Source: Peromyscus leucopus
Lineage: Eukaryota; Chordata; Mammalia; Rodentia; Cricetidae
Assembly: GCF_004664715.2 (NCBI RefSeq)
Contig: NC_051074.1
Location: 22,670,058-22,734,057, forward strand
Direction of reading: 5' to 3'
Length of the DNA stretch: 64,000 nucleotides
Within the stretch, counting starts at the first letter, position 1; the number at the start of each line of letters is the position of its first letter. A program made the position numbers and the translations under genes. The notes beneath the pieces were generated by a model. It did not search any database. It was not told the DNA's origin and saw only the letters and a list, made by a program, of their open reading frames with translations. Below are positions 1 to 13,345 of the stretch, in pieces.

Positions 1-996
1 GAGTGTGGGACTCTGCTCGTGAAGTTCCATGGTGGGAAACTACACAAAGAAATAGAATGGGCATTACTTGGGGCTGGGCTGAGGGAGGAATGGAGAGCTC
101 TTTAGAAACTCCATGTAGAGTTTTGAATTTGCAGGATGAAGAAGAGAGTTCCGGAGATGGCTGGTGGTGATAGTTGCTCAGCAGTGTGAGAAGGCAAATG
201 TTCTGCTGTATGTGGTCCACACAACTCAAAGACAGCATGGCCGCACTTAGAGCACCCTTCCTCCATTCTCTGCTACAACCCCGATCTCCATGGCAACAGC
301 CCCTTCAAGGATGGAAAGGACATTCACAGACTTCCAGCCTTAAGAGCCCTTTGCTGGAAAGATCTTCCCGACATGGGCTTGCTCCCTTTCTCTGGTGATG
401 TACAGGCAGTAGTAGCAGGGACTCTAGCTTGCTAAAGGAGAAGTCATACATTATTGATGTCCATTTGCTAGAAATGTCTAAGAATTAGAAAAAGGTTATG
501 AAGTATTCTCTCTTTCAGTGTTAAAGTAAGTGTGAACAGCGAGAGTTGAACCTACCCGCCAGGAAGATACAAATGTTCCTTGGTATATATTTTGGATCTG
601 TCTCAGAACTGCATAAATACCCAAATCAAATGGATACTTATATTCTTTCTATAAAATGTCATACTCTTTGCATATAACCTATGCAAATTCCCCTGCATAC
701 TTTAAATTATCTCTGTAGGGTACAATGGAAATGTGAGGTGAATAGTTGCTCTCTCATATTGTTTAGGGAATAATGACAGGAAATAGGCACTGATTCAGTA
801 CAAACACGTTTCCCCAAAGATTTTCAATCTGACATTGGTTGACTCTGTGGATGTGGTACCTAGTGATATGGTGAACCAACTACACATTAGCAGTGAGGAT
901 GGGCTACAGGAGCCAGTCTACAGAGAGCACAGGGAGGTACTTCACCTTGCAAAGCAAAGTCGTCATCATGTGATTATGTTTCTTGGTGACTGTGGG

Positions 997-1405
997 TGTG
1001 CTAGTTAGTTCTAATTGTCAACTTAACCCAAATTAGAATCACCCATGAAAAGGGCCTTGAAGAATGACTGTTAACATCAGGTTGGCCTACGAGTATGTGA
1101 TGATGTTAATTGATATGGGAAGACTGAGCTTGGGGTGAGTACCACCGTTCTTTGGGTTGGGGTCTTAGACGCTATGGAATCAGAGAAAAAGAGATGAGCA
1201 TGAATAAGCATGCATGTGTTCACTGCTTTTTCTTCTCTGCCCTTGACTGTAGATGTGCCTGGCTGTTTCACTTCCTGTTGACTTGATTTCTCCACAAAGA
1301 CAGACATATGGGGACGCAGGACTACGGGCTAAAGCTAAACTTTTTTTTTTTTTTTCACCAACTTACTTTTCTCAGGGTATTTTTTTTTTATCATAGTAAC
1401 TGAAA
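997..1405 (+). mobile_element. MaLR-like LTR fragment
   Basis: Reads as a diverged rodent LTR-type repeat: a start near TGCTAGTTAG, a middle containing AACTTAACCC, and an end with a T-run and a ..CATAGTAACTGAAAGG tail like the R region of MaLR LTRs. The family name is uncertain; the assignment rests on remembered consensus sequences. Confidence 0.45.
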
Positions 1406-2429
1406 GGAAGCAAGTTAATCCCCCATCCTTCTGTAGGCTTGTGTGAAAAGCATCCTTCCTAAACAGCAATGCAAGAATTAGGAAAGCATCCACCACCCAC
1501 ACAGAGCCATTGAAAGGGGCAATGTGAGGGACACTCCTAAGTCCAAGGCCTCTGTCCCCTGCTGCTGGGATACTTAAGAAAGATGCAGCACAGACACTGT
1601 GGCTTCCAGAATCTTCCTTGAAGTCTACTAGTCAGTGAGCTGTAAAGTCAACATTGACTGTCGGGAACAAGCAAGTAGGATGCATCGCCAGATTTTTTTT
1701 TTTCAGTCAGATGTATATTGAGATGAATATATTACAACTATTCTTTAGGGAAACTCAGTTATTCTCTGGGATAATCTTGAAGTTAAGTCATACCAAATGT
1801 TTATAAGGAAATGCCTATCAGACATTTCTAGCATGTAACAAATACTAGAGTCATCCAGGAGAAAGAACCGAAGACACACTGAGCCCCCATGGACAGTCCC
1901 TGTTCTGAAGGCCATCAGCTGGGCCTTTCAGGGGAGCCTTTCTAGGCTCAGGATCTGGGTAGGATTGTTGAATGGAGGCAGTGGTTTGGAGAATTCCACT
2001 GTTCATGTATAAAATTTGGGAAACCCAGTGGGATCTGTGGCTACCAGGTATTAGCTGCAAAAGTGATATGGTCAATACTTCAAGGACTTGATATTTCTGG
2101 AGGTCCCAGCTAGTTGATTTTAAGATGACTCAAACATTAGCATTATTAATGCCAATCTAAGTATCTACCCCAGCATGAAGGCTTTTCTCCTGGTTATTCT
2201 AAAGCTCTTTTATGTTCTTATTTTGTGTTGAATGAAAATATCAGCATCTTCAGAATCCCAGACATTGTCATTTGAATGATGACCTTGACCTCAACAGAGG
2301 ACTCAGACAACTTTGACTCTGCTGAGCTTTGGTGAGGAGGAGCTGACATGGCCTCCTCTCACAAGAGTATTGGGAAGATCAAGTATGGTCATACACATCA
2401 GTTCCTGGAGCATGGCCCTGTTCATTCCT

Positions 2430-2790
2430 GTATTAGTCAGATTTTCATTGCTGAGACCAGACACCTGAGAGAGCATCTCGAGGGAGTAAGTTCCAAAGCT
2501 TCAGAGGCCTTAGTCCATCCCAGTGTGAGAGAGTAAGGCAGAGCAGAGCAGACAGGAATACAGGGAAGGCCCGGGGCAAGAAACAGCACCAAAGGCGAAA
2601 CCTGCAGTGGTCTACTTACTCCACAGGGCTCCCCTCCTCGCCTTCACCACTTCTCAGTAATGCCACCATGGTATTGTAGACTCCATCAAGGGTCACATCT
2701 ATCCACTGGCTATATTAGAGTCCTCAGGATCAGTCACTCCCCCAGGTCCATCAGCTGGGAAACAAGTTATTTCCTGTAACAGTTCCTGCC
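2430..2790 (-). mobile_element. MaLR-like LTR fragment
   Basis: Starts TGTATTAGTCAGATTTTCAT, the reverse complement of the usual 3' end of MaLR LTRs, and continues with a diverged purine-rich body that includes a GGAAACAAG stretch. Minus-strand orientation is inferred from that end. Confidence 0.45.
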
Positions 2791-3069
2791 ATGAAGAGTC
2801 ACCTCTTCTATGTGAATAAATGCGCCATTCTAGCAGAAGTTGCATAATACGATTCAGGTCACTGAGAGCAGGAGGTGTACTCAGAGAATAGCCAAGCTGG
2901 GTGAACTAATGACTCCAAGCAGCCACTCTCTTGGGGGGTGGGGGACAGGAACAGGGGCTAATTTTAAAGGGAAAGAGGAAAAGGTCTGAGTCATACTCAT
3001 CAACTCCCACATCCGAATCCCCAGGCAGCTGCTCAGTAATGTTTCTCATTTCTGTGCCATGTACCACAG

Positions 3070-3280
3070 GGCTGAAGATCCCAGACTCTGGAGCCAGAAT
3101 CCCAGAGTGAACCTCGGCCTGTCACTTTCTGGTTGTGTGACCCTGCACAAGCAAACTTAATTAGTGCCTTGATTTCCCCGACTGTAAAATGGGAGTAGTA
3201 ATCCTGCTGACATTTTACAGTGTGAAGATTCAGTGAGTTAATATAAATGTGTTCAAAAGTGTCAGCTATACGTAAGTGAG
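3070..3280 (+). mobile_element. MIR SINE
   Basis: Shows the ordered MIR landmarks: ACTCTGGAGCCAGAATCCC, then CACTTTCTGGTTGTGTGACC, then GATTTCCCCGACTGTAAAATG and a GTGAAGATTCAGTGAGTTAA end. This is an old tRNA-derived SINE shared across mammals. Confidence 0.8.
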
Positions 3281-4389
3281 TAAAAGCTAGTAGTCACTTT
3301 CAGGACTGTAAATGACACACCGTAAGACCAGCTCATTTGTCACCTGGCCTATTTCGTCTCTGACTCTCTGTCAGATCTATGCTGACGGCACCTTTTCTAA
3401 AAAACAGCCCCCACCACCACCGCCACCACTTTAATCATTCAGTGGCATCAACAGTGAACTGAGCAAAGGTGGATCACATAAGCAAAGGACTGTTAATACA
3501 GTCATTAAAGGGGATTGCTCTGGCTTTAGTTTATTTACCTGGGAACGCAGAGTGAAGAAGAGCAGGTCACAAGCCAGCACATCAAATGCATGTATGTGTA
3601 GTTTGCCCTCCTTATCTGCCTGCTCCACAGCCACAGACGCAGCCAAATTGAAAATATTAGAAACGTGCGTTTGTGTTGAATCAGACAGATTTCTTTTCCT
3701 GTGATTATTCACTGAACAACACACTGAAACATCTCTTCATCCAGCATACACTCCTTGTTAAGTATGATAAATAGACCAGAGATTAAGTGTCACTGTTAGG
3801 AGGTATCCCTACATGCCATTATGCCCTCCTCTCTGAAACGGACTGTGTGCGCATAGCTAGACACAGTGTGGCAACTGGAAGGAGGGAGTTTCTCTGAGAT
3901 TTGATGTGATTTTACGTACTGCAGCTGTCTACATGCTTTATATTGTCGGAATAATCAGAAAAAAATGCTGACTCTGTTTTTATTAGAAAACAAAACCAAC
4001 AGAAATGAAAAAAATTAAAACAAACAAACTAAAGAAACAAAGCCAGTAACTCATGGCTTGGAGAGAAAAGCCCAGGGTAAACTTAAACAAATGTTAGCAG
4101 GATTTCTATCAGGAAGATGGCGTGCTGGGTCATTTCCTCAGCTTTACTGTACACGTTTTCTGTAACTCGTGTGCACTACTGTTTTAATTAGAGACAAAGA
4201 ATTTATTTTCCATGCATGCCTGGAATCCAACTAAAACACGAGTAGTATTTACATTATCATCACTGCTCAGTGTTCTCCATCATGAAATTAACACACTCAG
4301 CTGCTTTGTGAAACTCAATCTGCATAAAGAATGTGATTCCCCCAAAAACTTTAGCTAGAGAAACCGGGGCAAATGCTTCAAAATGTCCC

Positions 4390-4625
4390 CAAACTACATT
4401 CTAGCTTCCCATATAACCCCCAATATCAATCTCATTCCTGATCTCCTTTGATTTCACCTGAGTACATGGCCTATCTACCCATCAGCCACCTGTCCATCTA
4501 TATGTCTCTATATGACTCCTTTATCTGTCTGATTCCATATTCCATCCAGGTTTTGGGTTGGTCAGTTACTTTCCTTGAATGTACCCTTTCTCACTTGGGG
4601 TACTGATCTGTTAGGGTAAGAAACC
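4390..4625 (+). repeat. Diverged interspersed repeat fragment, possibly L2
   Basis: Resembles 6530-6745 in the same order of words: a pyrimidine-rich stretch with CATCTGTCTG-like words, then a TTACTTT..TTGAAT stretch, then CTCACTTGGG followed by an ACTGA..ATCT end. The two look like separate old copies of one family. Confidence 0.35.
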
Positions 4626-6224
4626 GCCTCATGAAGACCGGGTTTATAAAAACTATCACTTCTCATTACCATTGGCCTGCGCTTTCTACGTGTACATGTC
4701 CCTGTGTGCGTGGGAGGTGTGCCCTGTGGTGTTGAAGCAGGTCTACACGTGTAGCCAGGAAGGAGACGGGAGCGGGAAGGAAGGATCCTGAGCAGAGGTG
4801 CCAGGATACAGTGGACAAGGGGAGTAGGTACCTGTGCTCTCCAGCACAATGGTGGCAATGATCACTCCCAACAATTTATATTTTGCCAAGACCTGGAGGA
4901 GACGGTGTCAAAGTTCCCTGGTAAACTCACCACTGCAGGATGAGAAAGGCTAGTTACCCCATATTATGTGTATGTGTACTGGAGAGTCATACTCTACAGC
5001 TACCAGTATGTAGAATTACTATGTATCAATGGAAAGAAAAAGAAAAGCTTCAGAAAACTGTCAAGGGCTTAAGGGAAAAAAATACTAAACAAGTAAAACA
5101 GGTCTTTATGCCTCAAAGCCTCCAAACATGGTATTTATACCCCTTTTTTAAAATCAAATAACATTATTTAAAAATATCCCAAAGTAGCTACAAATGTTTT
5201 CACGCTTTCCTATTATACAGAACAATATTGGTAATGGCTTTATAATTTTAACCTCTGTGTGATCAGATATTCTCCCAGTGGCAGAAAAAGAGCCTGAAAT
5301 TTACAAGCTTTCATCTCTAACCAGTTCTCTCTCTCAGCTAAATATTGATGACATAGTTAAGTTAAATATTGAATCAGAATTATAGTGACCTAAGTAACAT
5401 CCGGCCTCTGAGAGGCAACTCGAAATTAATTGAATTCCCGGTGACTTCTGCAAAGCCTGGCTTTGCTCCTTCTTTGGTTACATCTGGCCAAGGACTCTGG
5501 GGCACCCATGGCAAGGAACAGCCTGTGAAAGGGGCTGGGGTGAGCATCACGTGGAAGGGTGCTTGGCATGCTCCCCATTGCTGATTCCACTTGTTTCCCC
5601 CAGACACAAAGCTCTGAGCACCAGGAGGTCATGCTGGGTTGGACTGCAGGGGTCTCTGTATGAAGATCCCCTCTTGCTGTTGGCTGACTGGTACCTCTCC
5701 TTGTCTGTGGCTTCTCCACTTACCTCCTCTGCCAGTCTTACTCTGTACTGTTCAGAACCTTCCAGGGATCCCTGACTCCAGTTCTTGGCTTTTCTGAGTT
5801 TTAACCCACATCTTCCTGAACACACTGCCTCAACCTGCACGGTCTGTCCACCTGAATTTAATGCTAAAGGATCCTGTATTCCAGTTCCTTCTTGTCTAAC
5901 AAAACACTTAGTTCCTTCCTTCCCTTTGCCCTGGTTTTCACAGCCGAGCCAGAGGATGACAACCATAAATGGTCTTTACAGACCTGCTGGAGTTGCTCAA
6001 TTAGCAGAGAGAGAAGAACTTGGCTCCGATATAAAAATCCTGGAGAAGAGGTCTTCAACCCGGGCCATCAAAATTGGGTTTCTGGTTAATGCAATCTGGA
6101 GGGGAAGATGAGGTCACGCAGCCCTCTCTTGGTTACTGACGAGCACATGCACTGGGGAAGCAGGGCTGGCTCCAGCAGAGGCAAACTCAGAATGGACCTT
6201 TCTGCCCCTCCCTAGTGAGGATAT

Positions 6225-6745
6225 GCTTGCTGCCGCCTTCAGCACCAAGTCAGTCCCATCGGGACTCCAGCTCCACCCAGCCTCCGTATGTAGGCTGGAC
6301 ATGACGCGCTGTTACAGCCTCCCCTCCCCTGGGTGGGCTCTGGGGTCTCCATGTGCTCTGTGTGTCTCCTCCACAGACTCTCTCCACTGTGCTCCTCTCT
6401 TCCTATCCGACGCCTCCCATCTGCCCCGTGATTCACTAACTCATTGCTGGCACCAGGCTCCTCTCTTACCATCCCCTCAGAACAGCCCCTTTAACTGTCC
6501 ATCAACGGCTCACTTGAATGCTACAGCATCTCCCCAAACTACACAGCTTCCCACGTTACTGCCAAGCGCAAGCCCGTTCCTGATTTCTCCTTCAGATTCG
6601 TTCTCATCTGAGTACGGAGTCTGGCCATCCACCAGCCTCCCTTCCATCTGTCTGACCCCCACATTCTATCCAGATTTGATTTTTTGGGGTGAGTTACTTT
6701 GTTTGAATTTACAACATACATTTTTTCACTTGGGCGACTGAAGAT
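6225..6745 (+). repeat. Diverged interspersed repeat, possibly L2
   Basis: Pyrimidine-rich, diverged sequence with the composition of old L2 3' regions. Its second half matches the order of words in 4390-4625. An open frame of 172 codons covers it, but it has no recognisable protein features. Confidence 0.35.
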
Positions 6746-6899
6746 CTCTTAACTGATTTTTTTTTTTTCTGATCGATTTTCTATTTCACAGTTTGATCAA
6801 AACTTGCCAATGCATGTTTGACCAACAACCAATTCTCATTTAGTGAAATTCCCTTGTTTGTCTACTAAAGAGTAAATGCCGTAATGTGCTCGAGGATGT

Positions 6900-7745
6900 G
6901 GTTTGGATTCTCCCCCTCCTTCTCTCTTTCTGCCTTTTAACTCTCACCATCCCATTCCAACCACCCAGCTTTTCTTCAGCTCTCAGGTTCCCCCACCCCC
7001 TGTGTGGCAGCATAACAGGTTGGCTTACATGACATCCCTCTGCCTCAGTCTTTCTCTCCTTAACCCTTCATCTTGTCAGGTTCCATGGCACACCCTGAGG
7101 GAGGCCTTCCCACACCTCAAATAAGTCAGTCTCCATAGATCAAGCTTTAATGGAATCACGGTTGTGCCCTTAACTTGTATCTCACTCATTTGGGTAACCA
7201 TGTATCATCACATGACTCCTTCCACAGCTCCCCCAACTTCTGTCCTGGGACTGTCAGGTTCGTGAGGATAGGAACTCTGTCACCTTTTGTCACTGTTAAT
7301 TACCCCAGTGCCTTGCGTCTGAAATTCCCCTCCGACCTCTCTGCTCTGGCAACACTGGCTTCCTGTTCTCACCTTGTGGACACTGCTATCTTCATCCTCT
7401 GCGTCAAGCTCTGGCTTGCATCATCATCTCCCAGGAAGGTTCTCCTGGACCACATTCTACAAACTGAAACTTGCACCCCATACCATCATCACCTTCCCTG
7501 CTCTGTTTTCTCATCCCAGCATCTCTTTGCAATGCACATTCTATATTGTGCTCCTAGTGACTGCCCAGGCTGCCCTACAGCCATACCATCATCCTGTTTA
7601 TCTGATGCCCAGCTTGGTCTCTGACATCTACAACAGGGCCTGGTTTATTTGAAGCACACAGGTCAATGCAGGTGGAGAGAGGGATTTCAGCTCGGCTCAG
7701 GACCAGACACACGGTAGTTAAATATTTATTTGTTGAATAAATGGC
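6900..7745 (+). mobile_element. L2 LINE 3'-end fragments
   Basis: Contains GAGGGAGGCCTTCCCACACC, then a later GTTCTCCTGGACCACATTC stretch, and ends ATATTTATTTGTTGAATAAA, in the manner of L2 3' ends. It appears to hold two partial copies in tandem. Old and diverged. Confidence 0.5.
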
Positions 7746-9370
7746 AAAGAAGAAGGAGAGAGAGAATCTGCCTGGGAATTCGGTGCCTATGGATTCTGGC
7801 TCCTTCTCTTCACTACCAGTACCCCATAATGGGGAGCAGCTGCAAAGGGGCTGCCTCGTTAGCTGGGAGATTTGGTGTTTGCCTTTGCTTGGAGTTAATT
7901 ATAACTGGGAATCATTGAGAGGATTAGAAGGGCTTCGTCTGTGTGTGTGGTGGTGGTAATGGCGGATGGAATGCTAGCTTCGATTTGGAAAGGGCTTGCT
8001 TAGCAAATTTATAGTGTAAATAAAGGAAAAGTTTAACTTACTTAAGAGCAAAGCCAATAAACAGTTTTGAAGCGCCATTAGCACCATTTTATATGCAAAC
8101 ACTGTTGCGAGACAATGAATGTGATCATTACAAGCTTTTTTTATGTTCTTTGGAAAGCACTGCTGAGAATCTCTATGATATGTACACTGAATCCCACAAT
8201 TCCTCATGCCAAGAGGAGGGGCTGTCCACAATGCCTTGGCTCCAGGAGGCAGACATCTCAGTAAGGGGAACTGGCCTTTCTGCGTTTATATAAATCTTTA
8301 GGGAGACAGAATGCCAACTGCCGTCCATGCCTACGCCTTATATACATGTGATATACACATGGGTTAGGTTAGGTAAGGGCTCTTAGCCTCTGCACATCTT
8401 CCATAAAAAGTAAGAGTTACCTCCCCTCTCTGTCTCACACACACAAACACATGCTCACACACATTAATGAAGCAGTTTCTAAATGGTACTACTCACACTA
8501 GTAGAAAGCAGTCTGGTGGATTCACAAAAATGGCTGACGGCGCTCACTCTTGGGTGCCCTCCTCAGTGACCTAGCTCTCAGATCACATGGTCTCACACAG
8601 ATACGGGGCAGAGGCCATTGCCTGGTGCTTCTCCTACTCACAACAAAGCTAGTGGTTTTTCCTCATGCATGTATGGTATGGAAATCCCCAATTCACATCG
8701 AGTCCATCACTGGTTCTAAGGACCCGGATGCTCTATTGTAGCAGCATTTCATACCGGGCAGATGGTTCAAGTGATCAATGTCTCGGGGTACGCCAACACA
8801 GAGCCCCGGGGATAGTTACACAACCAGCTCGTCTACAGACTTGCTACATCATAAATATATGATACACAGTCATATAAAAATATGCTTGCGTAAACAACGA
8901 GTTACAAATGACAGACCAATCTAGGGAGATTTTAGAAAATGTAGCAAACTGGAAGGAAAGGCAGCTGTGCACTGAGAGGCATCTGAGAGACGGAAGGATG
9001 GGGGGAGACTGGACAGAGCAGCTGGAGCAGGGGAGTTTCTGTGTGACTGTCCCTGGAGAGGCACACAGACAGGGCAATCCGAAGTGGAAATGCTGAGAGA
9101 GGACAAAGAGGAGACAGGATGGTGGGTACCCAGGAGATAGACAATGTGACATGCAAGGCCACAGGCAGCCAGGTCACACCGAGATGCACGCCACCGCCCT
9201 GCCTGTGCAGAGCTAGCTCACTCCCTGGTCACAGGGAAGGGGACCATTGAGGAGCACGGTGGCACTGTCCTGGGAAGCCCCAAACGTCACAATACAGATC
9301 TGCTCAGTCTTTGTGTTTTTATTTTAAATGACCCTGTCATCTTTCTAAGCCATAAAAGAATAAGACAGGA

Positions 9371-9554
9371 AGGGCTTGAGAGGTGGCTCAGTAGTTAAGA
9401 ATACTGGCGGCTCTTCCAGAGGACCTGGGTTCGATTCTCAGCACCCACGTGGCAGCTCACAACTGTCTGTAAACTCCAGGGAATCTGATACCCTTGTACA
9501 GACATACCTGCAGGCAGAACACCAATGCATATAAAATAAAGAAATCATTAAAAA
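9371..9554 (+). mobile_element. B3-type SINE with target-site duplication
   Basis: tRNA-like head GAGAGGTGGCTCAGTAGTTA, B-box area GGTTCGATTCTCAGCACCC, and an ATAAAATAAAGAAATC-type A-rich tail. It is flanked by identical 17-bp copies of AAAAGAATAAGACAGGA at 9354-9370 and 9555-9571, so the insertion is intact. Confidence 0.88.
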
Positions 9555-9629
9555 AAAAGAATAAGACAGGAGCAGTGATGGTGAAAAGATACCTTCCCCC
9601 ACCACAGGGAGCAGTGACGTCATTTTAAT

Positions 9630-9775
9630 ATTTGCTTCACTTGTACAGCACGTAATGCTCTCAGAAAATTATGACACGAAGGAGGTTCATGGCTCACCCA
9701 AGATCACTCAGACAGAAGCATGATGGGATCCCAGATTCTGTCTCCCAGGCCCAAGGCCTCTGTTCTTCTGTCTTT
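9630..9775 (-). mobile_element. MIR-like fragment
   Basis: Reads as a diverged reverse-complement MIR: a CACCCAAGATCACTCAGACA stretch and then ATGATGGGATCCCAGATTCT, matching the order of the MIR tRNA-side half. Weakly supported. Confidence 0.45.
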
Positions 9776-10049
9776 CTGATCGCTGCTTCTCCCTCTAGCT
9801 TCCCCTCGGCCCCAGCAGGGCTTCAACAATATAGTTCCACTTGACAGCCGGAGACCTGCTATTCCCTGCCTACCTTGGCCTGTCTGACTCTCAGGCTGGA
9901 AACCCCGGTGTCAGCAAGATGGAGGTCTGTTCCACTTCTCAGTGTATCTTCCGCAACACGGTCTACAGCCAGTCCTTCTGCCACAGCCCTGTCCTTTCCC
10001 CTAGTTGTATGGCTTTTAAAATAGATGCTTCAAACAGTAACTTTCTCTT

Positions 10050-10238
10050 GGGGCTGGAGAGAGGCTCGAAGGGTAAGAGCAGTGGCTGCTTTTTTAGAGG
10101 AACCAGGCTTGATTCCCAGCACCTACATGGATGTCCACAACCACCTTTAACTCCAATTCCAAGGGGGATCCTATGCCCTTTTCTGGCCTCCTCAGGCACA
10201 AGGCATGCATGTGGTGTATACACATGCAGACACAAACA

Positions 10239-10240
<2 letters not shown>
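10050..10240 (+). mobile_element. B3-type SINE ending in a (CA)n tail
   Basis: Head GGGGCTGGAGAGAGGCTCGA, then TTGATTCCCAGCACCTACAT, then CTCCAATTCCAAGGGGGATC. The tail has expanded into the (CA)n tract that follows it. Confidence 0.8.

Positions 10241-10287
<47 letters not shown>
10241..10287 (+). repeat. (CA)n microsatellite
   Basis: Uninterrupted CA dinucleotides, about 23 units, continuing the tail of the B3 SINE. Confidence 0.97.
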
Positions 10288-10289
<2 letters not shown>

Positions 10290-10463
10290 CTATCTCACGG
10301 TGTCCTTACAGAGAATAAACAAGTTATGTCTGTGTAAACTGTTGAGTGGTGTGCAATGTAGTAAATGCTAGCTTTCATAGGTTAACATATTCCCAGTCAC
10401 AAGTGCTCAAAATCAGAAATGGGTATTTTGGCGTTCTGGAATACCTCATGAATAAATACACAC

Positions 10464-10545
10464 ATGCACATACATGTATACACACATACATGTAGATGTA
10501 GGTACACACAAAGACACACACACAGAAACACATACACACATCCAT
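10464..10545 (+). repeat. Degenerate (CA)-rich simple repeat
   Basis: Interrupted CACATACA-type low-complexity stretch. Confidence 0.8.
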
Positions 10546-10815
10546 ACATATTCACAAGATCTCTTGGGGAGAGTACCCAAGCCTACGGCAAATTTCTTTT
10601 ATATCTCACACCCACCCTGTATGTACAGGCTAAAGGTATTTTTATATAATTTTAAAAAATAGTTTCCTGCTATGGAATCATTTCATGCTATGGAAATTTC
10701 TGCTGGTGGCATCTTCTCATGCTCAAAAAGGCTCAGATTCTGAATGTCAGATTTCCAGAATAAAGATGCTCAACCTCAGACACGTGCCCCTCATTATTCG
10801 AAAATATTTCTCCAT

Positions 10816-10930
10816 CTGGGGAGGCAGTTCAGTGTGTAAGAGCGCCTGCTATTCAAGTCCCCAGGACCCATGTAAAAAGCCAGGTACGGCTGTGCCTTGC
10901 CTGTTACCTTAGCGCTGTCGGGGGAAGAGA
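10816..10930 (+). mobile_element. RSINE1-type SINE, 5' part
   Basis: Head CTGGGGAGGCAGTTCAGTGT, then CCAGGACCCATGTAAAAAGC, then GCTGTGCCTTGCCTGTTACC, matching the 5' half of RSINE1. The 3' part is missing or too diverged to recognise. Confidence 0.6.
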
Positions 10931-11871
10931 CAGAGCAAGGGCTGGAGCTTGCTGGCCACCAGCCCAGCTGCGAGCTCAGTGACAGATCTTGTTTTAAGGA
11001 AATGAGGTCAAGAGGGACACAACAGGACTTTCACAGCCCTCCTTGTGTCTATGTGTACCCAACCCCATCCCCACATGTATGTGCACTCAAACATGCATGG
11101 GCAAACGCCCTCCCTTCAAAGCATTTCACAAGTAACCCACAAGGCAAGCATGAAACCAAACCTCATGGAGAAGCAGCCTTGGAGTGCCAAACTCCCTTTA
11201 ACACAGCATGGCCTTTGGAATTCCCAGAACAAGAACACATAGATGACATGGCGTGGACAACAGGGCAAGAACTCTGTCACTTAGTGTGGGAAAGAATGCC
11301 TCATTGGGACTTTAATATGAAAGGAAGAGCCTCTTGGCAAGGGTCTTGTGAGCTGTGAGAGAAATCTGGATTCGTCCACAAGACAAGGCTCCAGTGGATC
11401 TCGGAGACCGTAACTGGGAGGGCGCGTGTGGGCCAGGAAGGCCCAGTTTCCTTCCGCTAATACAGAAGTGAATACGGAGTTAAATAAGACCACGGTCACC
11501 TGCCCTCTGCTTGCCAACTCTGTCCAGAGGCAGAAACAACAGCTGATGTCATGATCTCTGCACTGTTGGTGTTCAACACTGATCAAGTGTCCCAGAGGGC
11601 CAACTCTCTTCACCAAGGCAAGTCAGACTCTAGACCTCAGGGCACATTCCCTGCCCATAAAAGACAATGACACACCCATGAAGCCCTAAGCAACCATGGT
11701 GAGTTTTAAAAACCAGCCAATGAAGCACACACATTCAACGTTTCTACCCTTGAAAATCCAGTGGTTTGCCTTTGTTGGTATCCAAAGGGAAGGCCAGGCT
11801 TGGCTGGAACCCTTTGTGTTCTGTGTAAGCCCTACTCCTTCCTCTGTATAAAACATACCCACAACCTGCAT

Positions 11872-12231
11872 TGTGGTGGTTTGAATGAGCATGGCCCCTG
11901 TAGGGCCATGTTTGAATACTTGGGCCCCAGTTGCTGGAACTGTTTGGGAAGGATTAGGAGGTGTGTCACTGGGGTTGGGGGTGGGCGTTGAGGTTTCAAA
12001 AGCCCATATCATCCCAGTTTCTCTGTCTCTCTGTCTCTCTGTCTCTCTGTTTCTCTCTCTCTCTCCTGATAAGGATAAAAGCTCTCAGCTACTGCTCCAG
12101 TGCCATGTTCCCCATTATGATGGTCACAGACTCTAACCCTCTTAAACCGTGAGCCCCAAATTACATGCTTTCTTTTATAAATTGCTTTGGTCACGGTGTT
12201 TGGTCAAGACAATAGAAAAGTAACTAAGACA
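11872..12231 (+). mobile_element. MaLR-type solo LTR
   Basis: Starts TGTGGTGGTTTGAATGAGCA and ends AAGTAACTAAGACA, with TG...CA termini. The 3' portion TTTCTTTTATAAATTGCTTT matches the R region of MaLR LTRs. A (CTCTGT)-type tract at about 12019-12065 interrupts it. No matching target-site duplication was found. Confidence 0.6.
12019..12065 (+). repeat. (CTCTGT)n and (CT)n simple repeat
   Basis: Several CTCTGTCT units followed by a CT run, inside the LTR. Confidence 0.9.
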
Positions 12232-12834
12232 ACTGTCCAATATGACAGCCACTAGTCTCACGCTCCATTTAAATTCAAAATAATGAAAATGAAACAAAAG
12301 TCAAAAAAAAAAATCCAGTTTCTCAGTCATAACAGCCACGTTCCAAGCACTCAGTAACTTGTGACTTGAATGGATGAGAAGACTTTCAAAAGCACAGGAA
12401 ATGTCTGAGGCGTTGTTACCATAGAAACTGCACTGTCAAGCCAAGGAATGTTCAGGCAGGCAAGTAGAATTTAGCTGTACTTTCACAATCAATAAAACAA
12501 ATACACAGCTCCCTTGAAATTCCTGTACCCTCCAAGTTTGTTCTTTTCTAAGTAACATGACATGATGAGCGAGATGCTCCCAGGCCCAGGCTCTTGTTAG
12601 TTTCTGCTCCTTCCTAAATAGCCTGGATTCTGTTAGGTGACCACAGTGGGCCCATCAGCACCTTGATGCCATCCTATATGACTTGGAGCAGTTGAATGCA
12701 GAGGATGGATGGTCTGAGCTCTGGGAGAAGGAGCCCCATCAATCTACTCTGCGTCTCGGCATGGTTACGGAACATTAATGAGGTTGGGCTCGATTTAAAA
12801 GCTGTCTGAGGCATTATGGATGGCAGTGCTCAGT

Positions 12835-13050
12835 TTCACAGGCACTGGGAATTTCTGAGATATAATCCTAGCCCTTTTGCTAATGAGTATTGTGATATGG
12901 AGACTATCATTTAACTTCCGAGTTTCACTTTCCTGCCCTTAAAATGGGGCTATTACTGACCTACCTAACCCAGTGTCCAGAGGATTAATGCACCAATGTG
13001 TGCAGAGCTCTGGGCATGCAGCCTGCTGTGAGCCATTACTTCTATTCATT
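12835..13050 (+). mobile_element. MIR SINE
   Basis: MIR landmarks in order: CATTTAACTTCCGAGTTTCA, CCCTTAAAATGGGGCTATTA, then GGATTAATGCACC and GCTCTGGGCATGCAGCC. It lies about 300 bp from the D1-start exon. Confidence 0.7.
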
Positions 13051-13345
13051 CACATGCAGCAGTTGGGAAACATTAAGTCTGGGATGTTTACTCCTTCCAA
13101 AATGCCTTTTTTCCCCCCTCAGTGTAACAGTACCTGCATTATCTAAACCTTAAATCTAAAAGTAAAACCAGGTCCTCAGTGAGGTTTGCACTGATGTAGC
13201 AAGGGTCACGGACGATTTTTCCTTCACTTAGCACGAGCCTTAACACCAGCTCTTGCAGCAGAGATGAAGGCAGTAATTGCACAGTAAATTCTCACTGCAT
13301 GAGCCTGGTGGCCAATCCCGTCAGGGGCACAGCAGCGCCGCTTAC

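Larger units (their letters stand above)
1..13345 (-). other. Ptprm: Ptprm intron (partial) downstream of the D1-start exon
   Basis: Intronic sequence running off the low end of the window. It holds the repeats listed separately. I see nothing recognisable in 1-995, 1410-2425, 3300-4390, 4660-6220, 7750-9350, 10935-11870 and 12235-12830 apart from short A- or T-runs and a short (CA)-rich patch near 8440. No further exon of the gene was recognised. Confidence 0.75.

Noticed and set aside
6223..6741. 172-codon plus-strand frame as a gene
   Set aside because: Pyrimidine-rich, diverged repeat-like sequence without conserved motifs or splice context.
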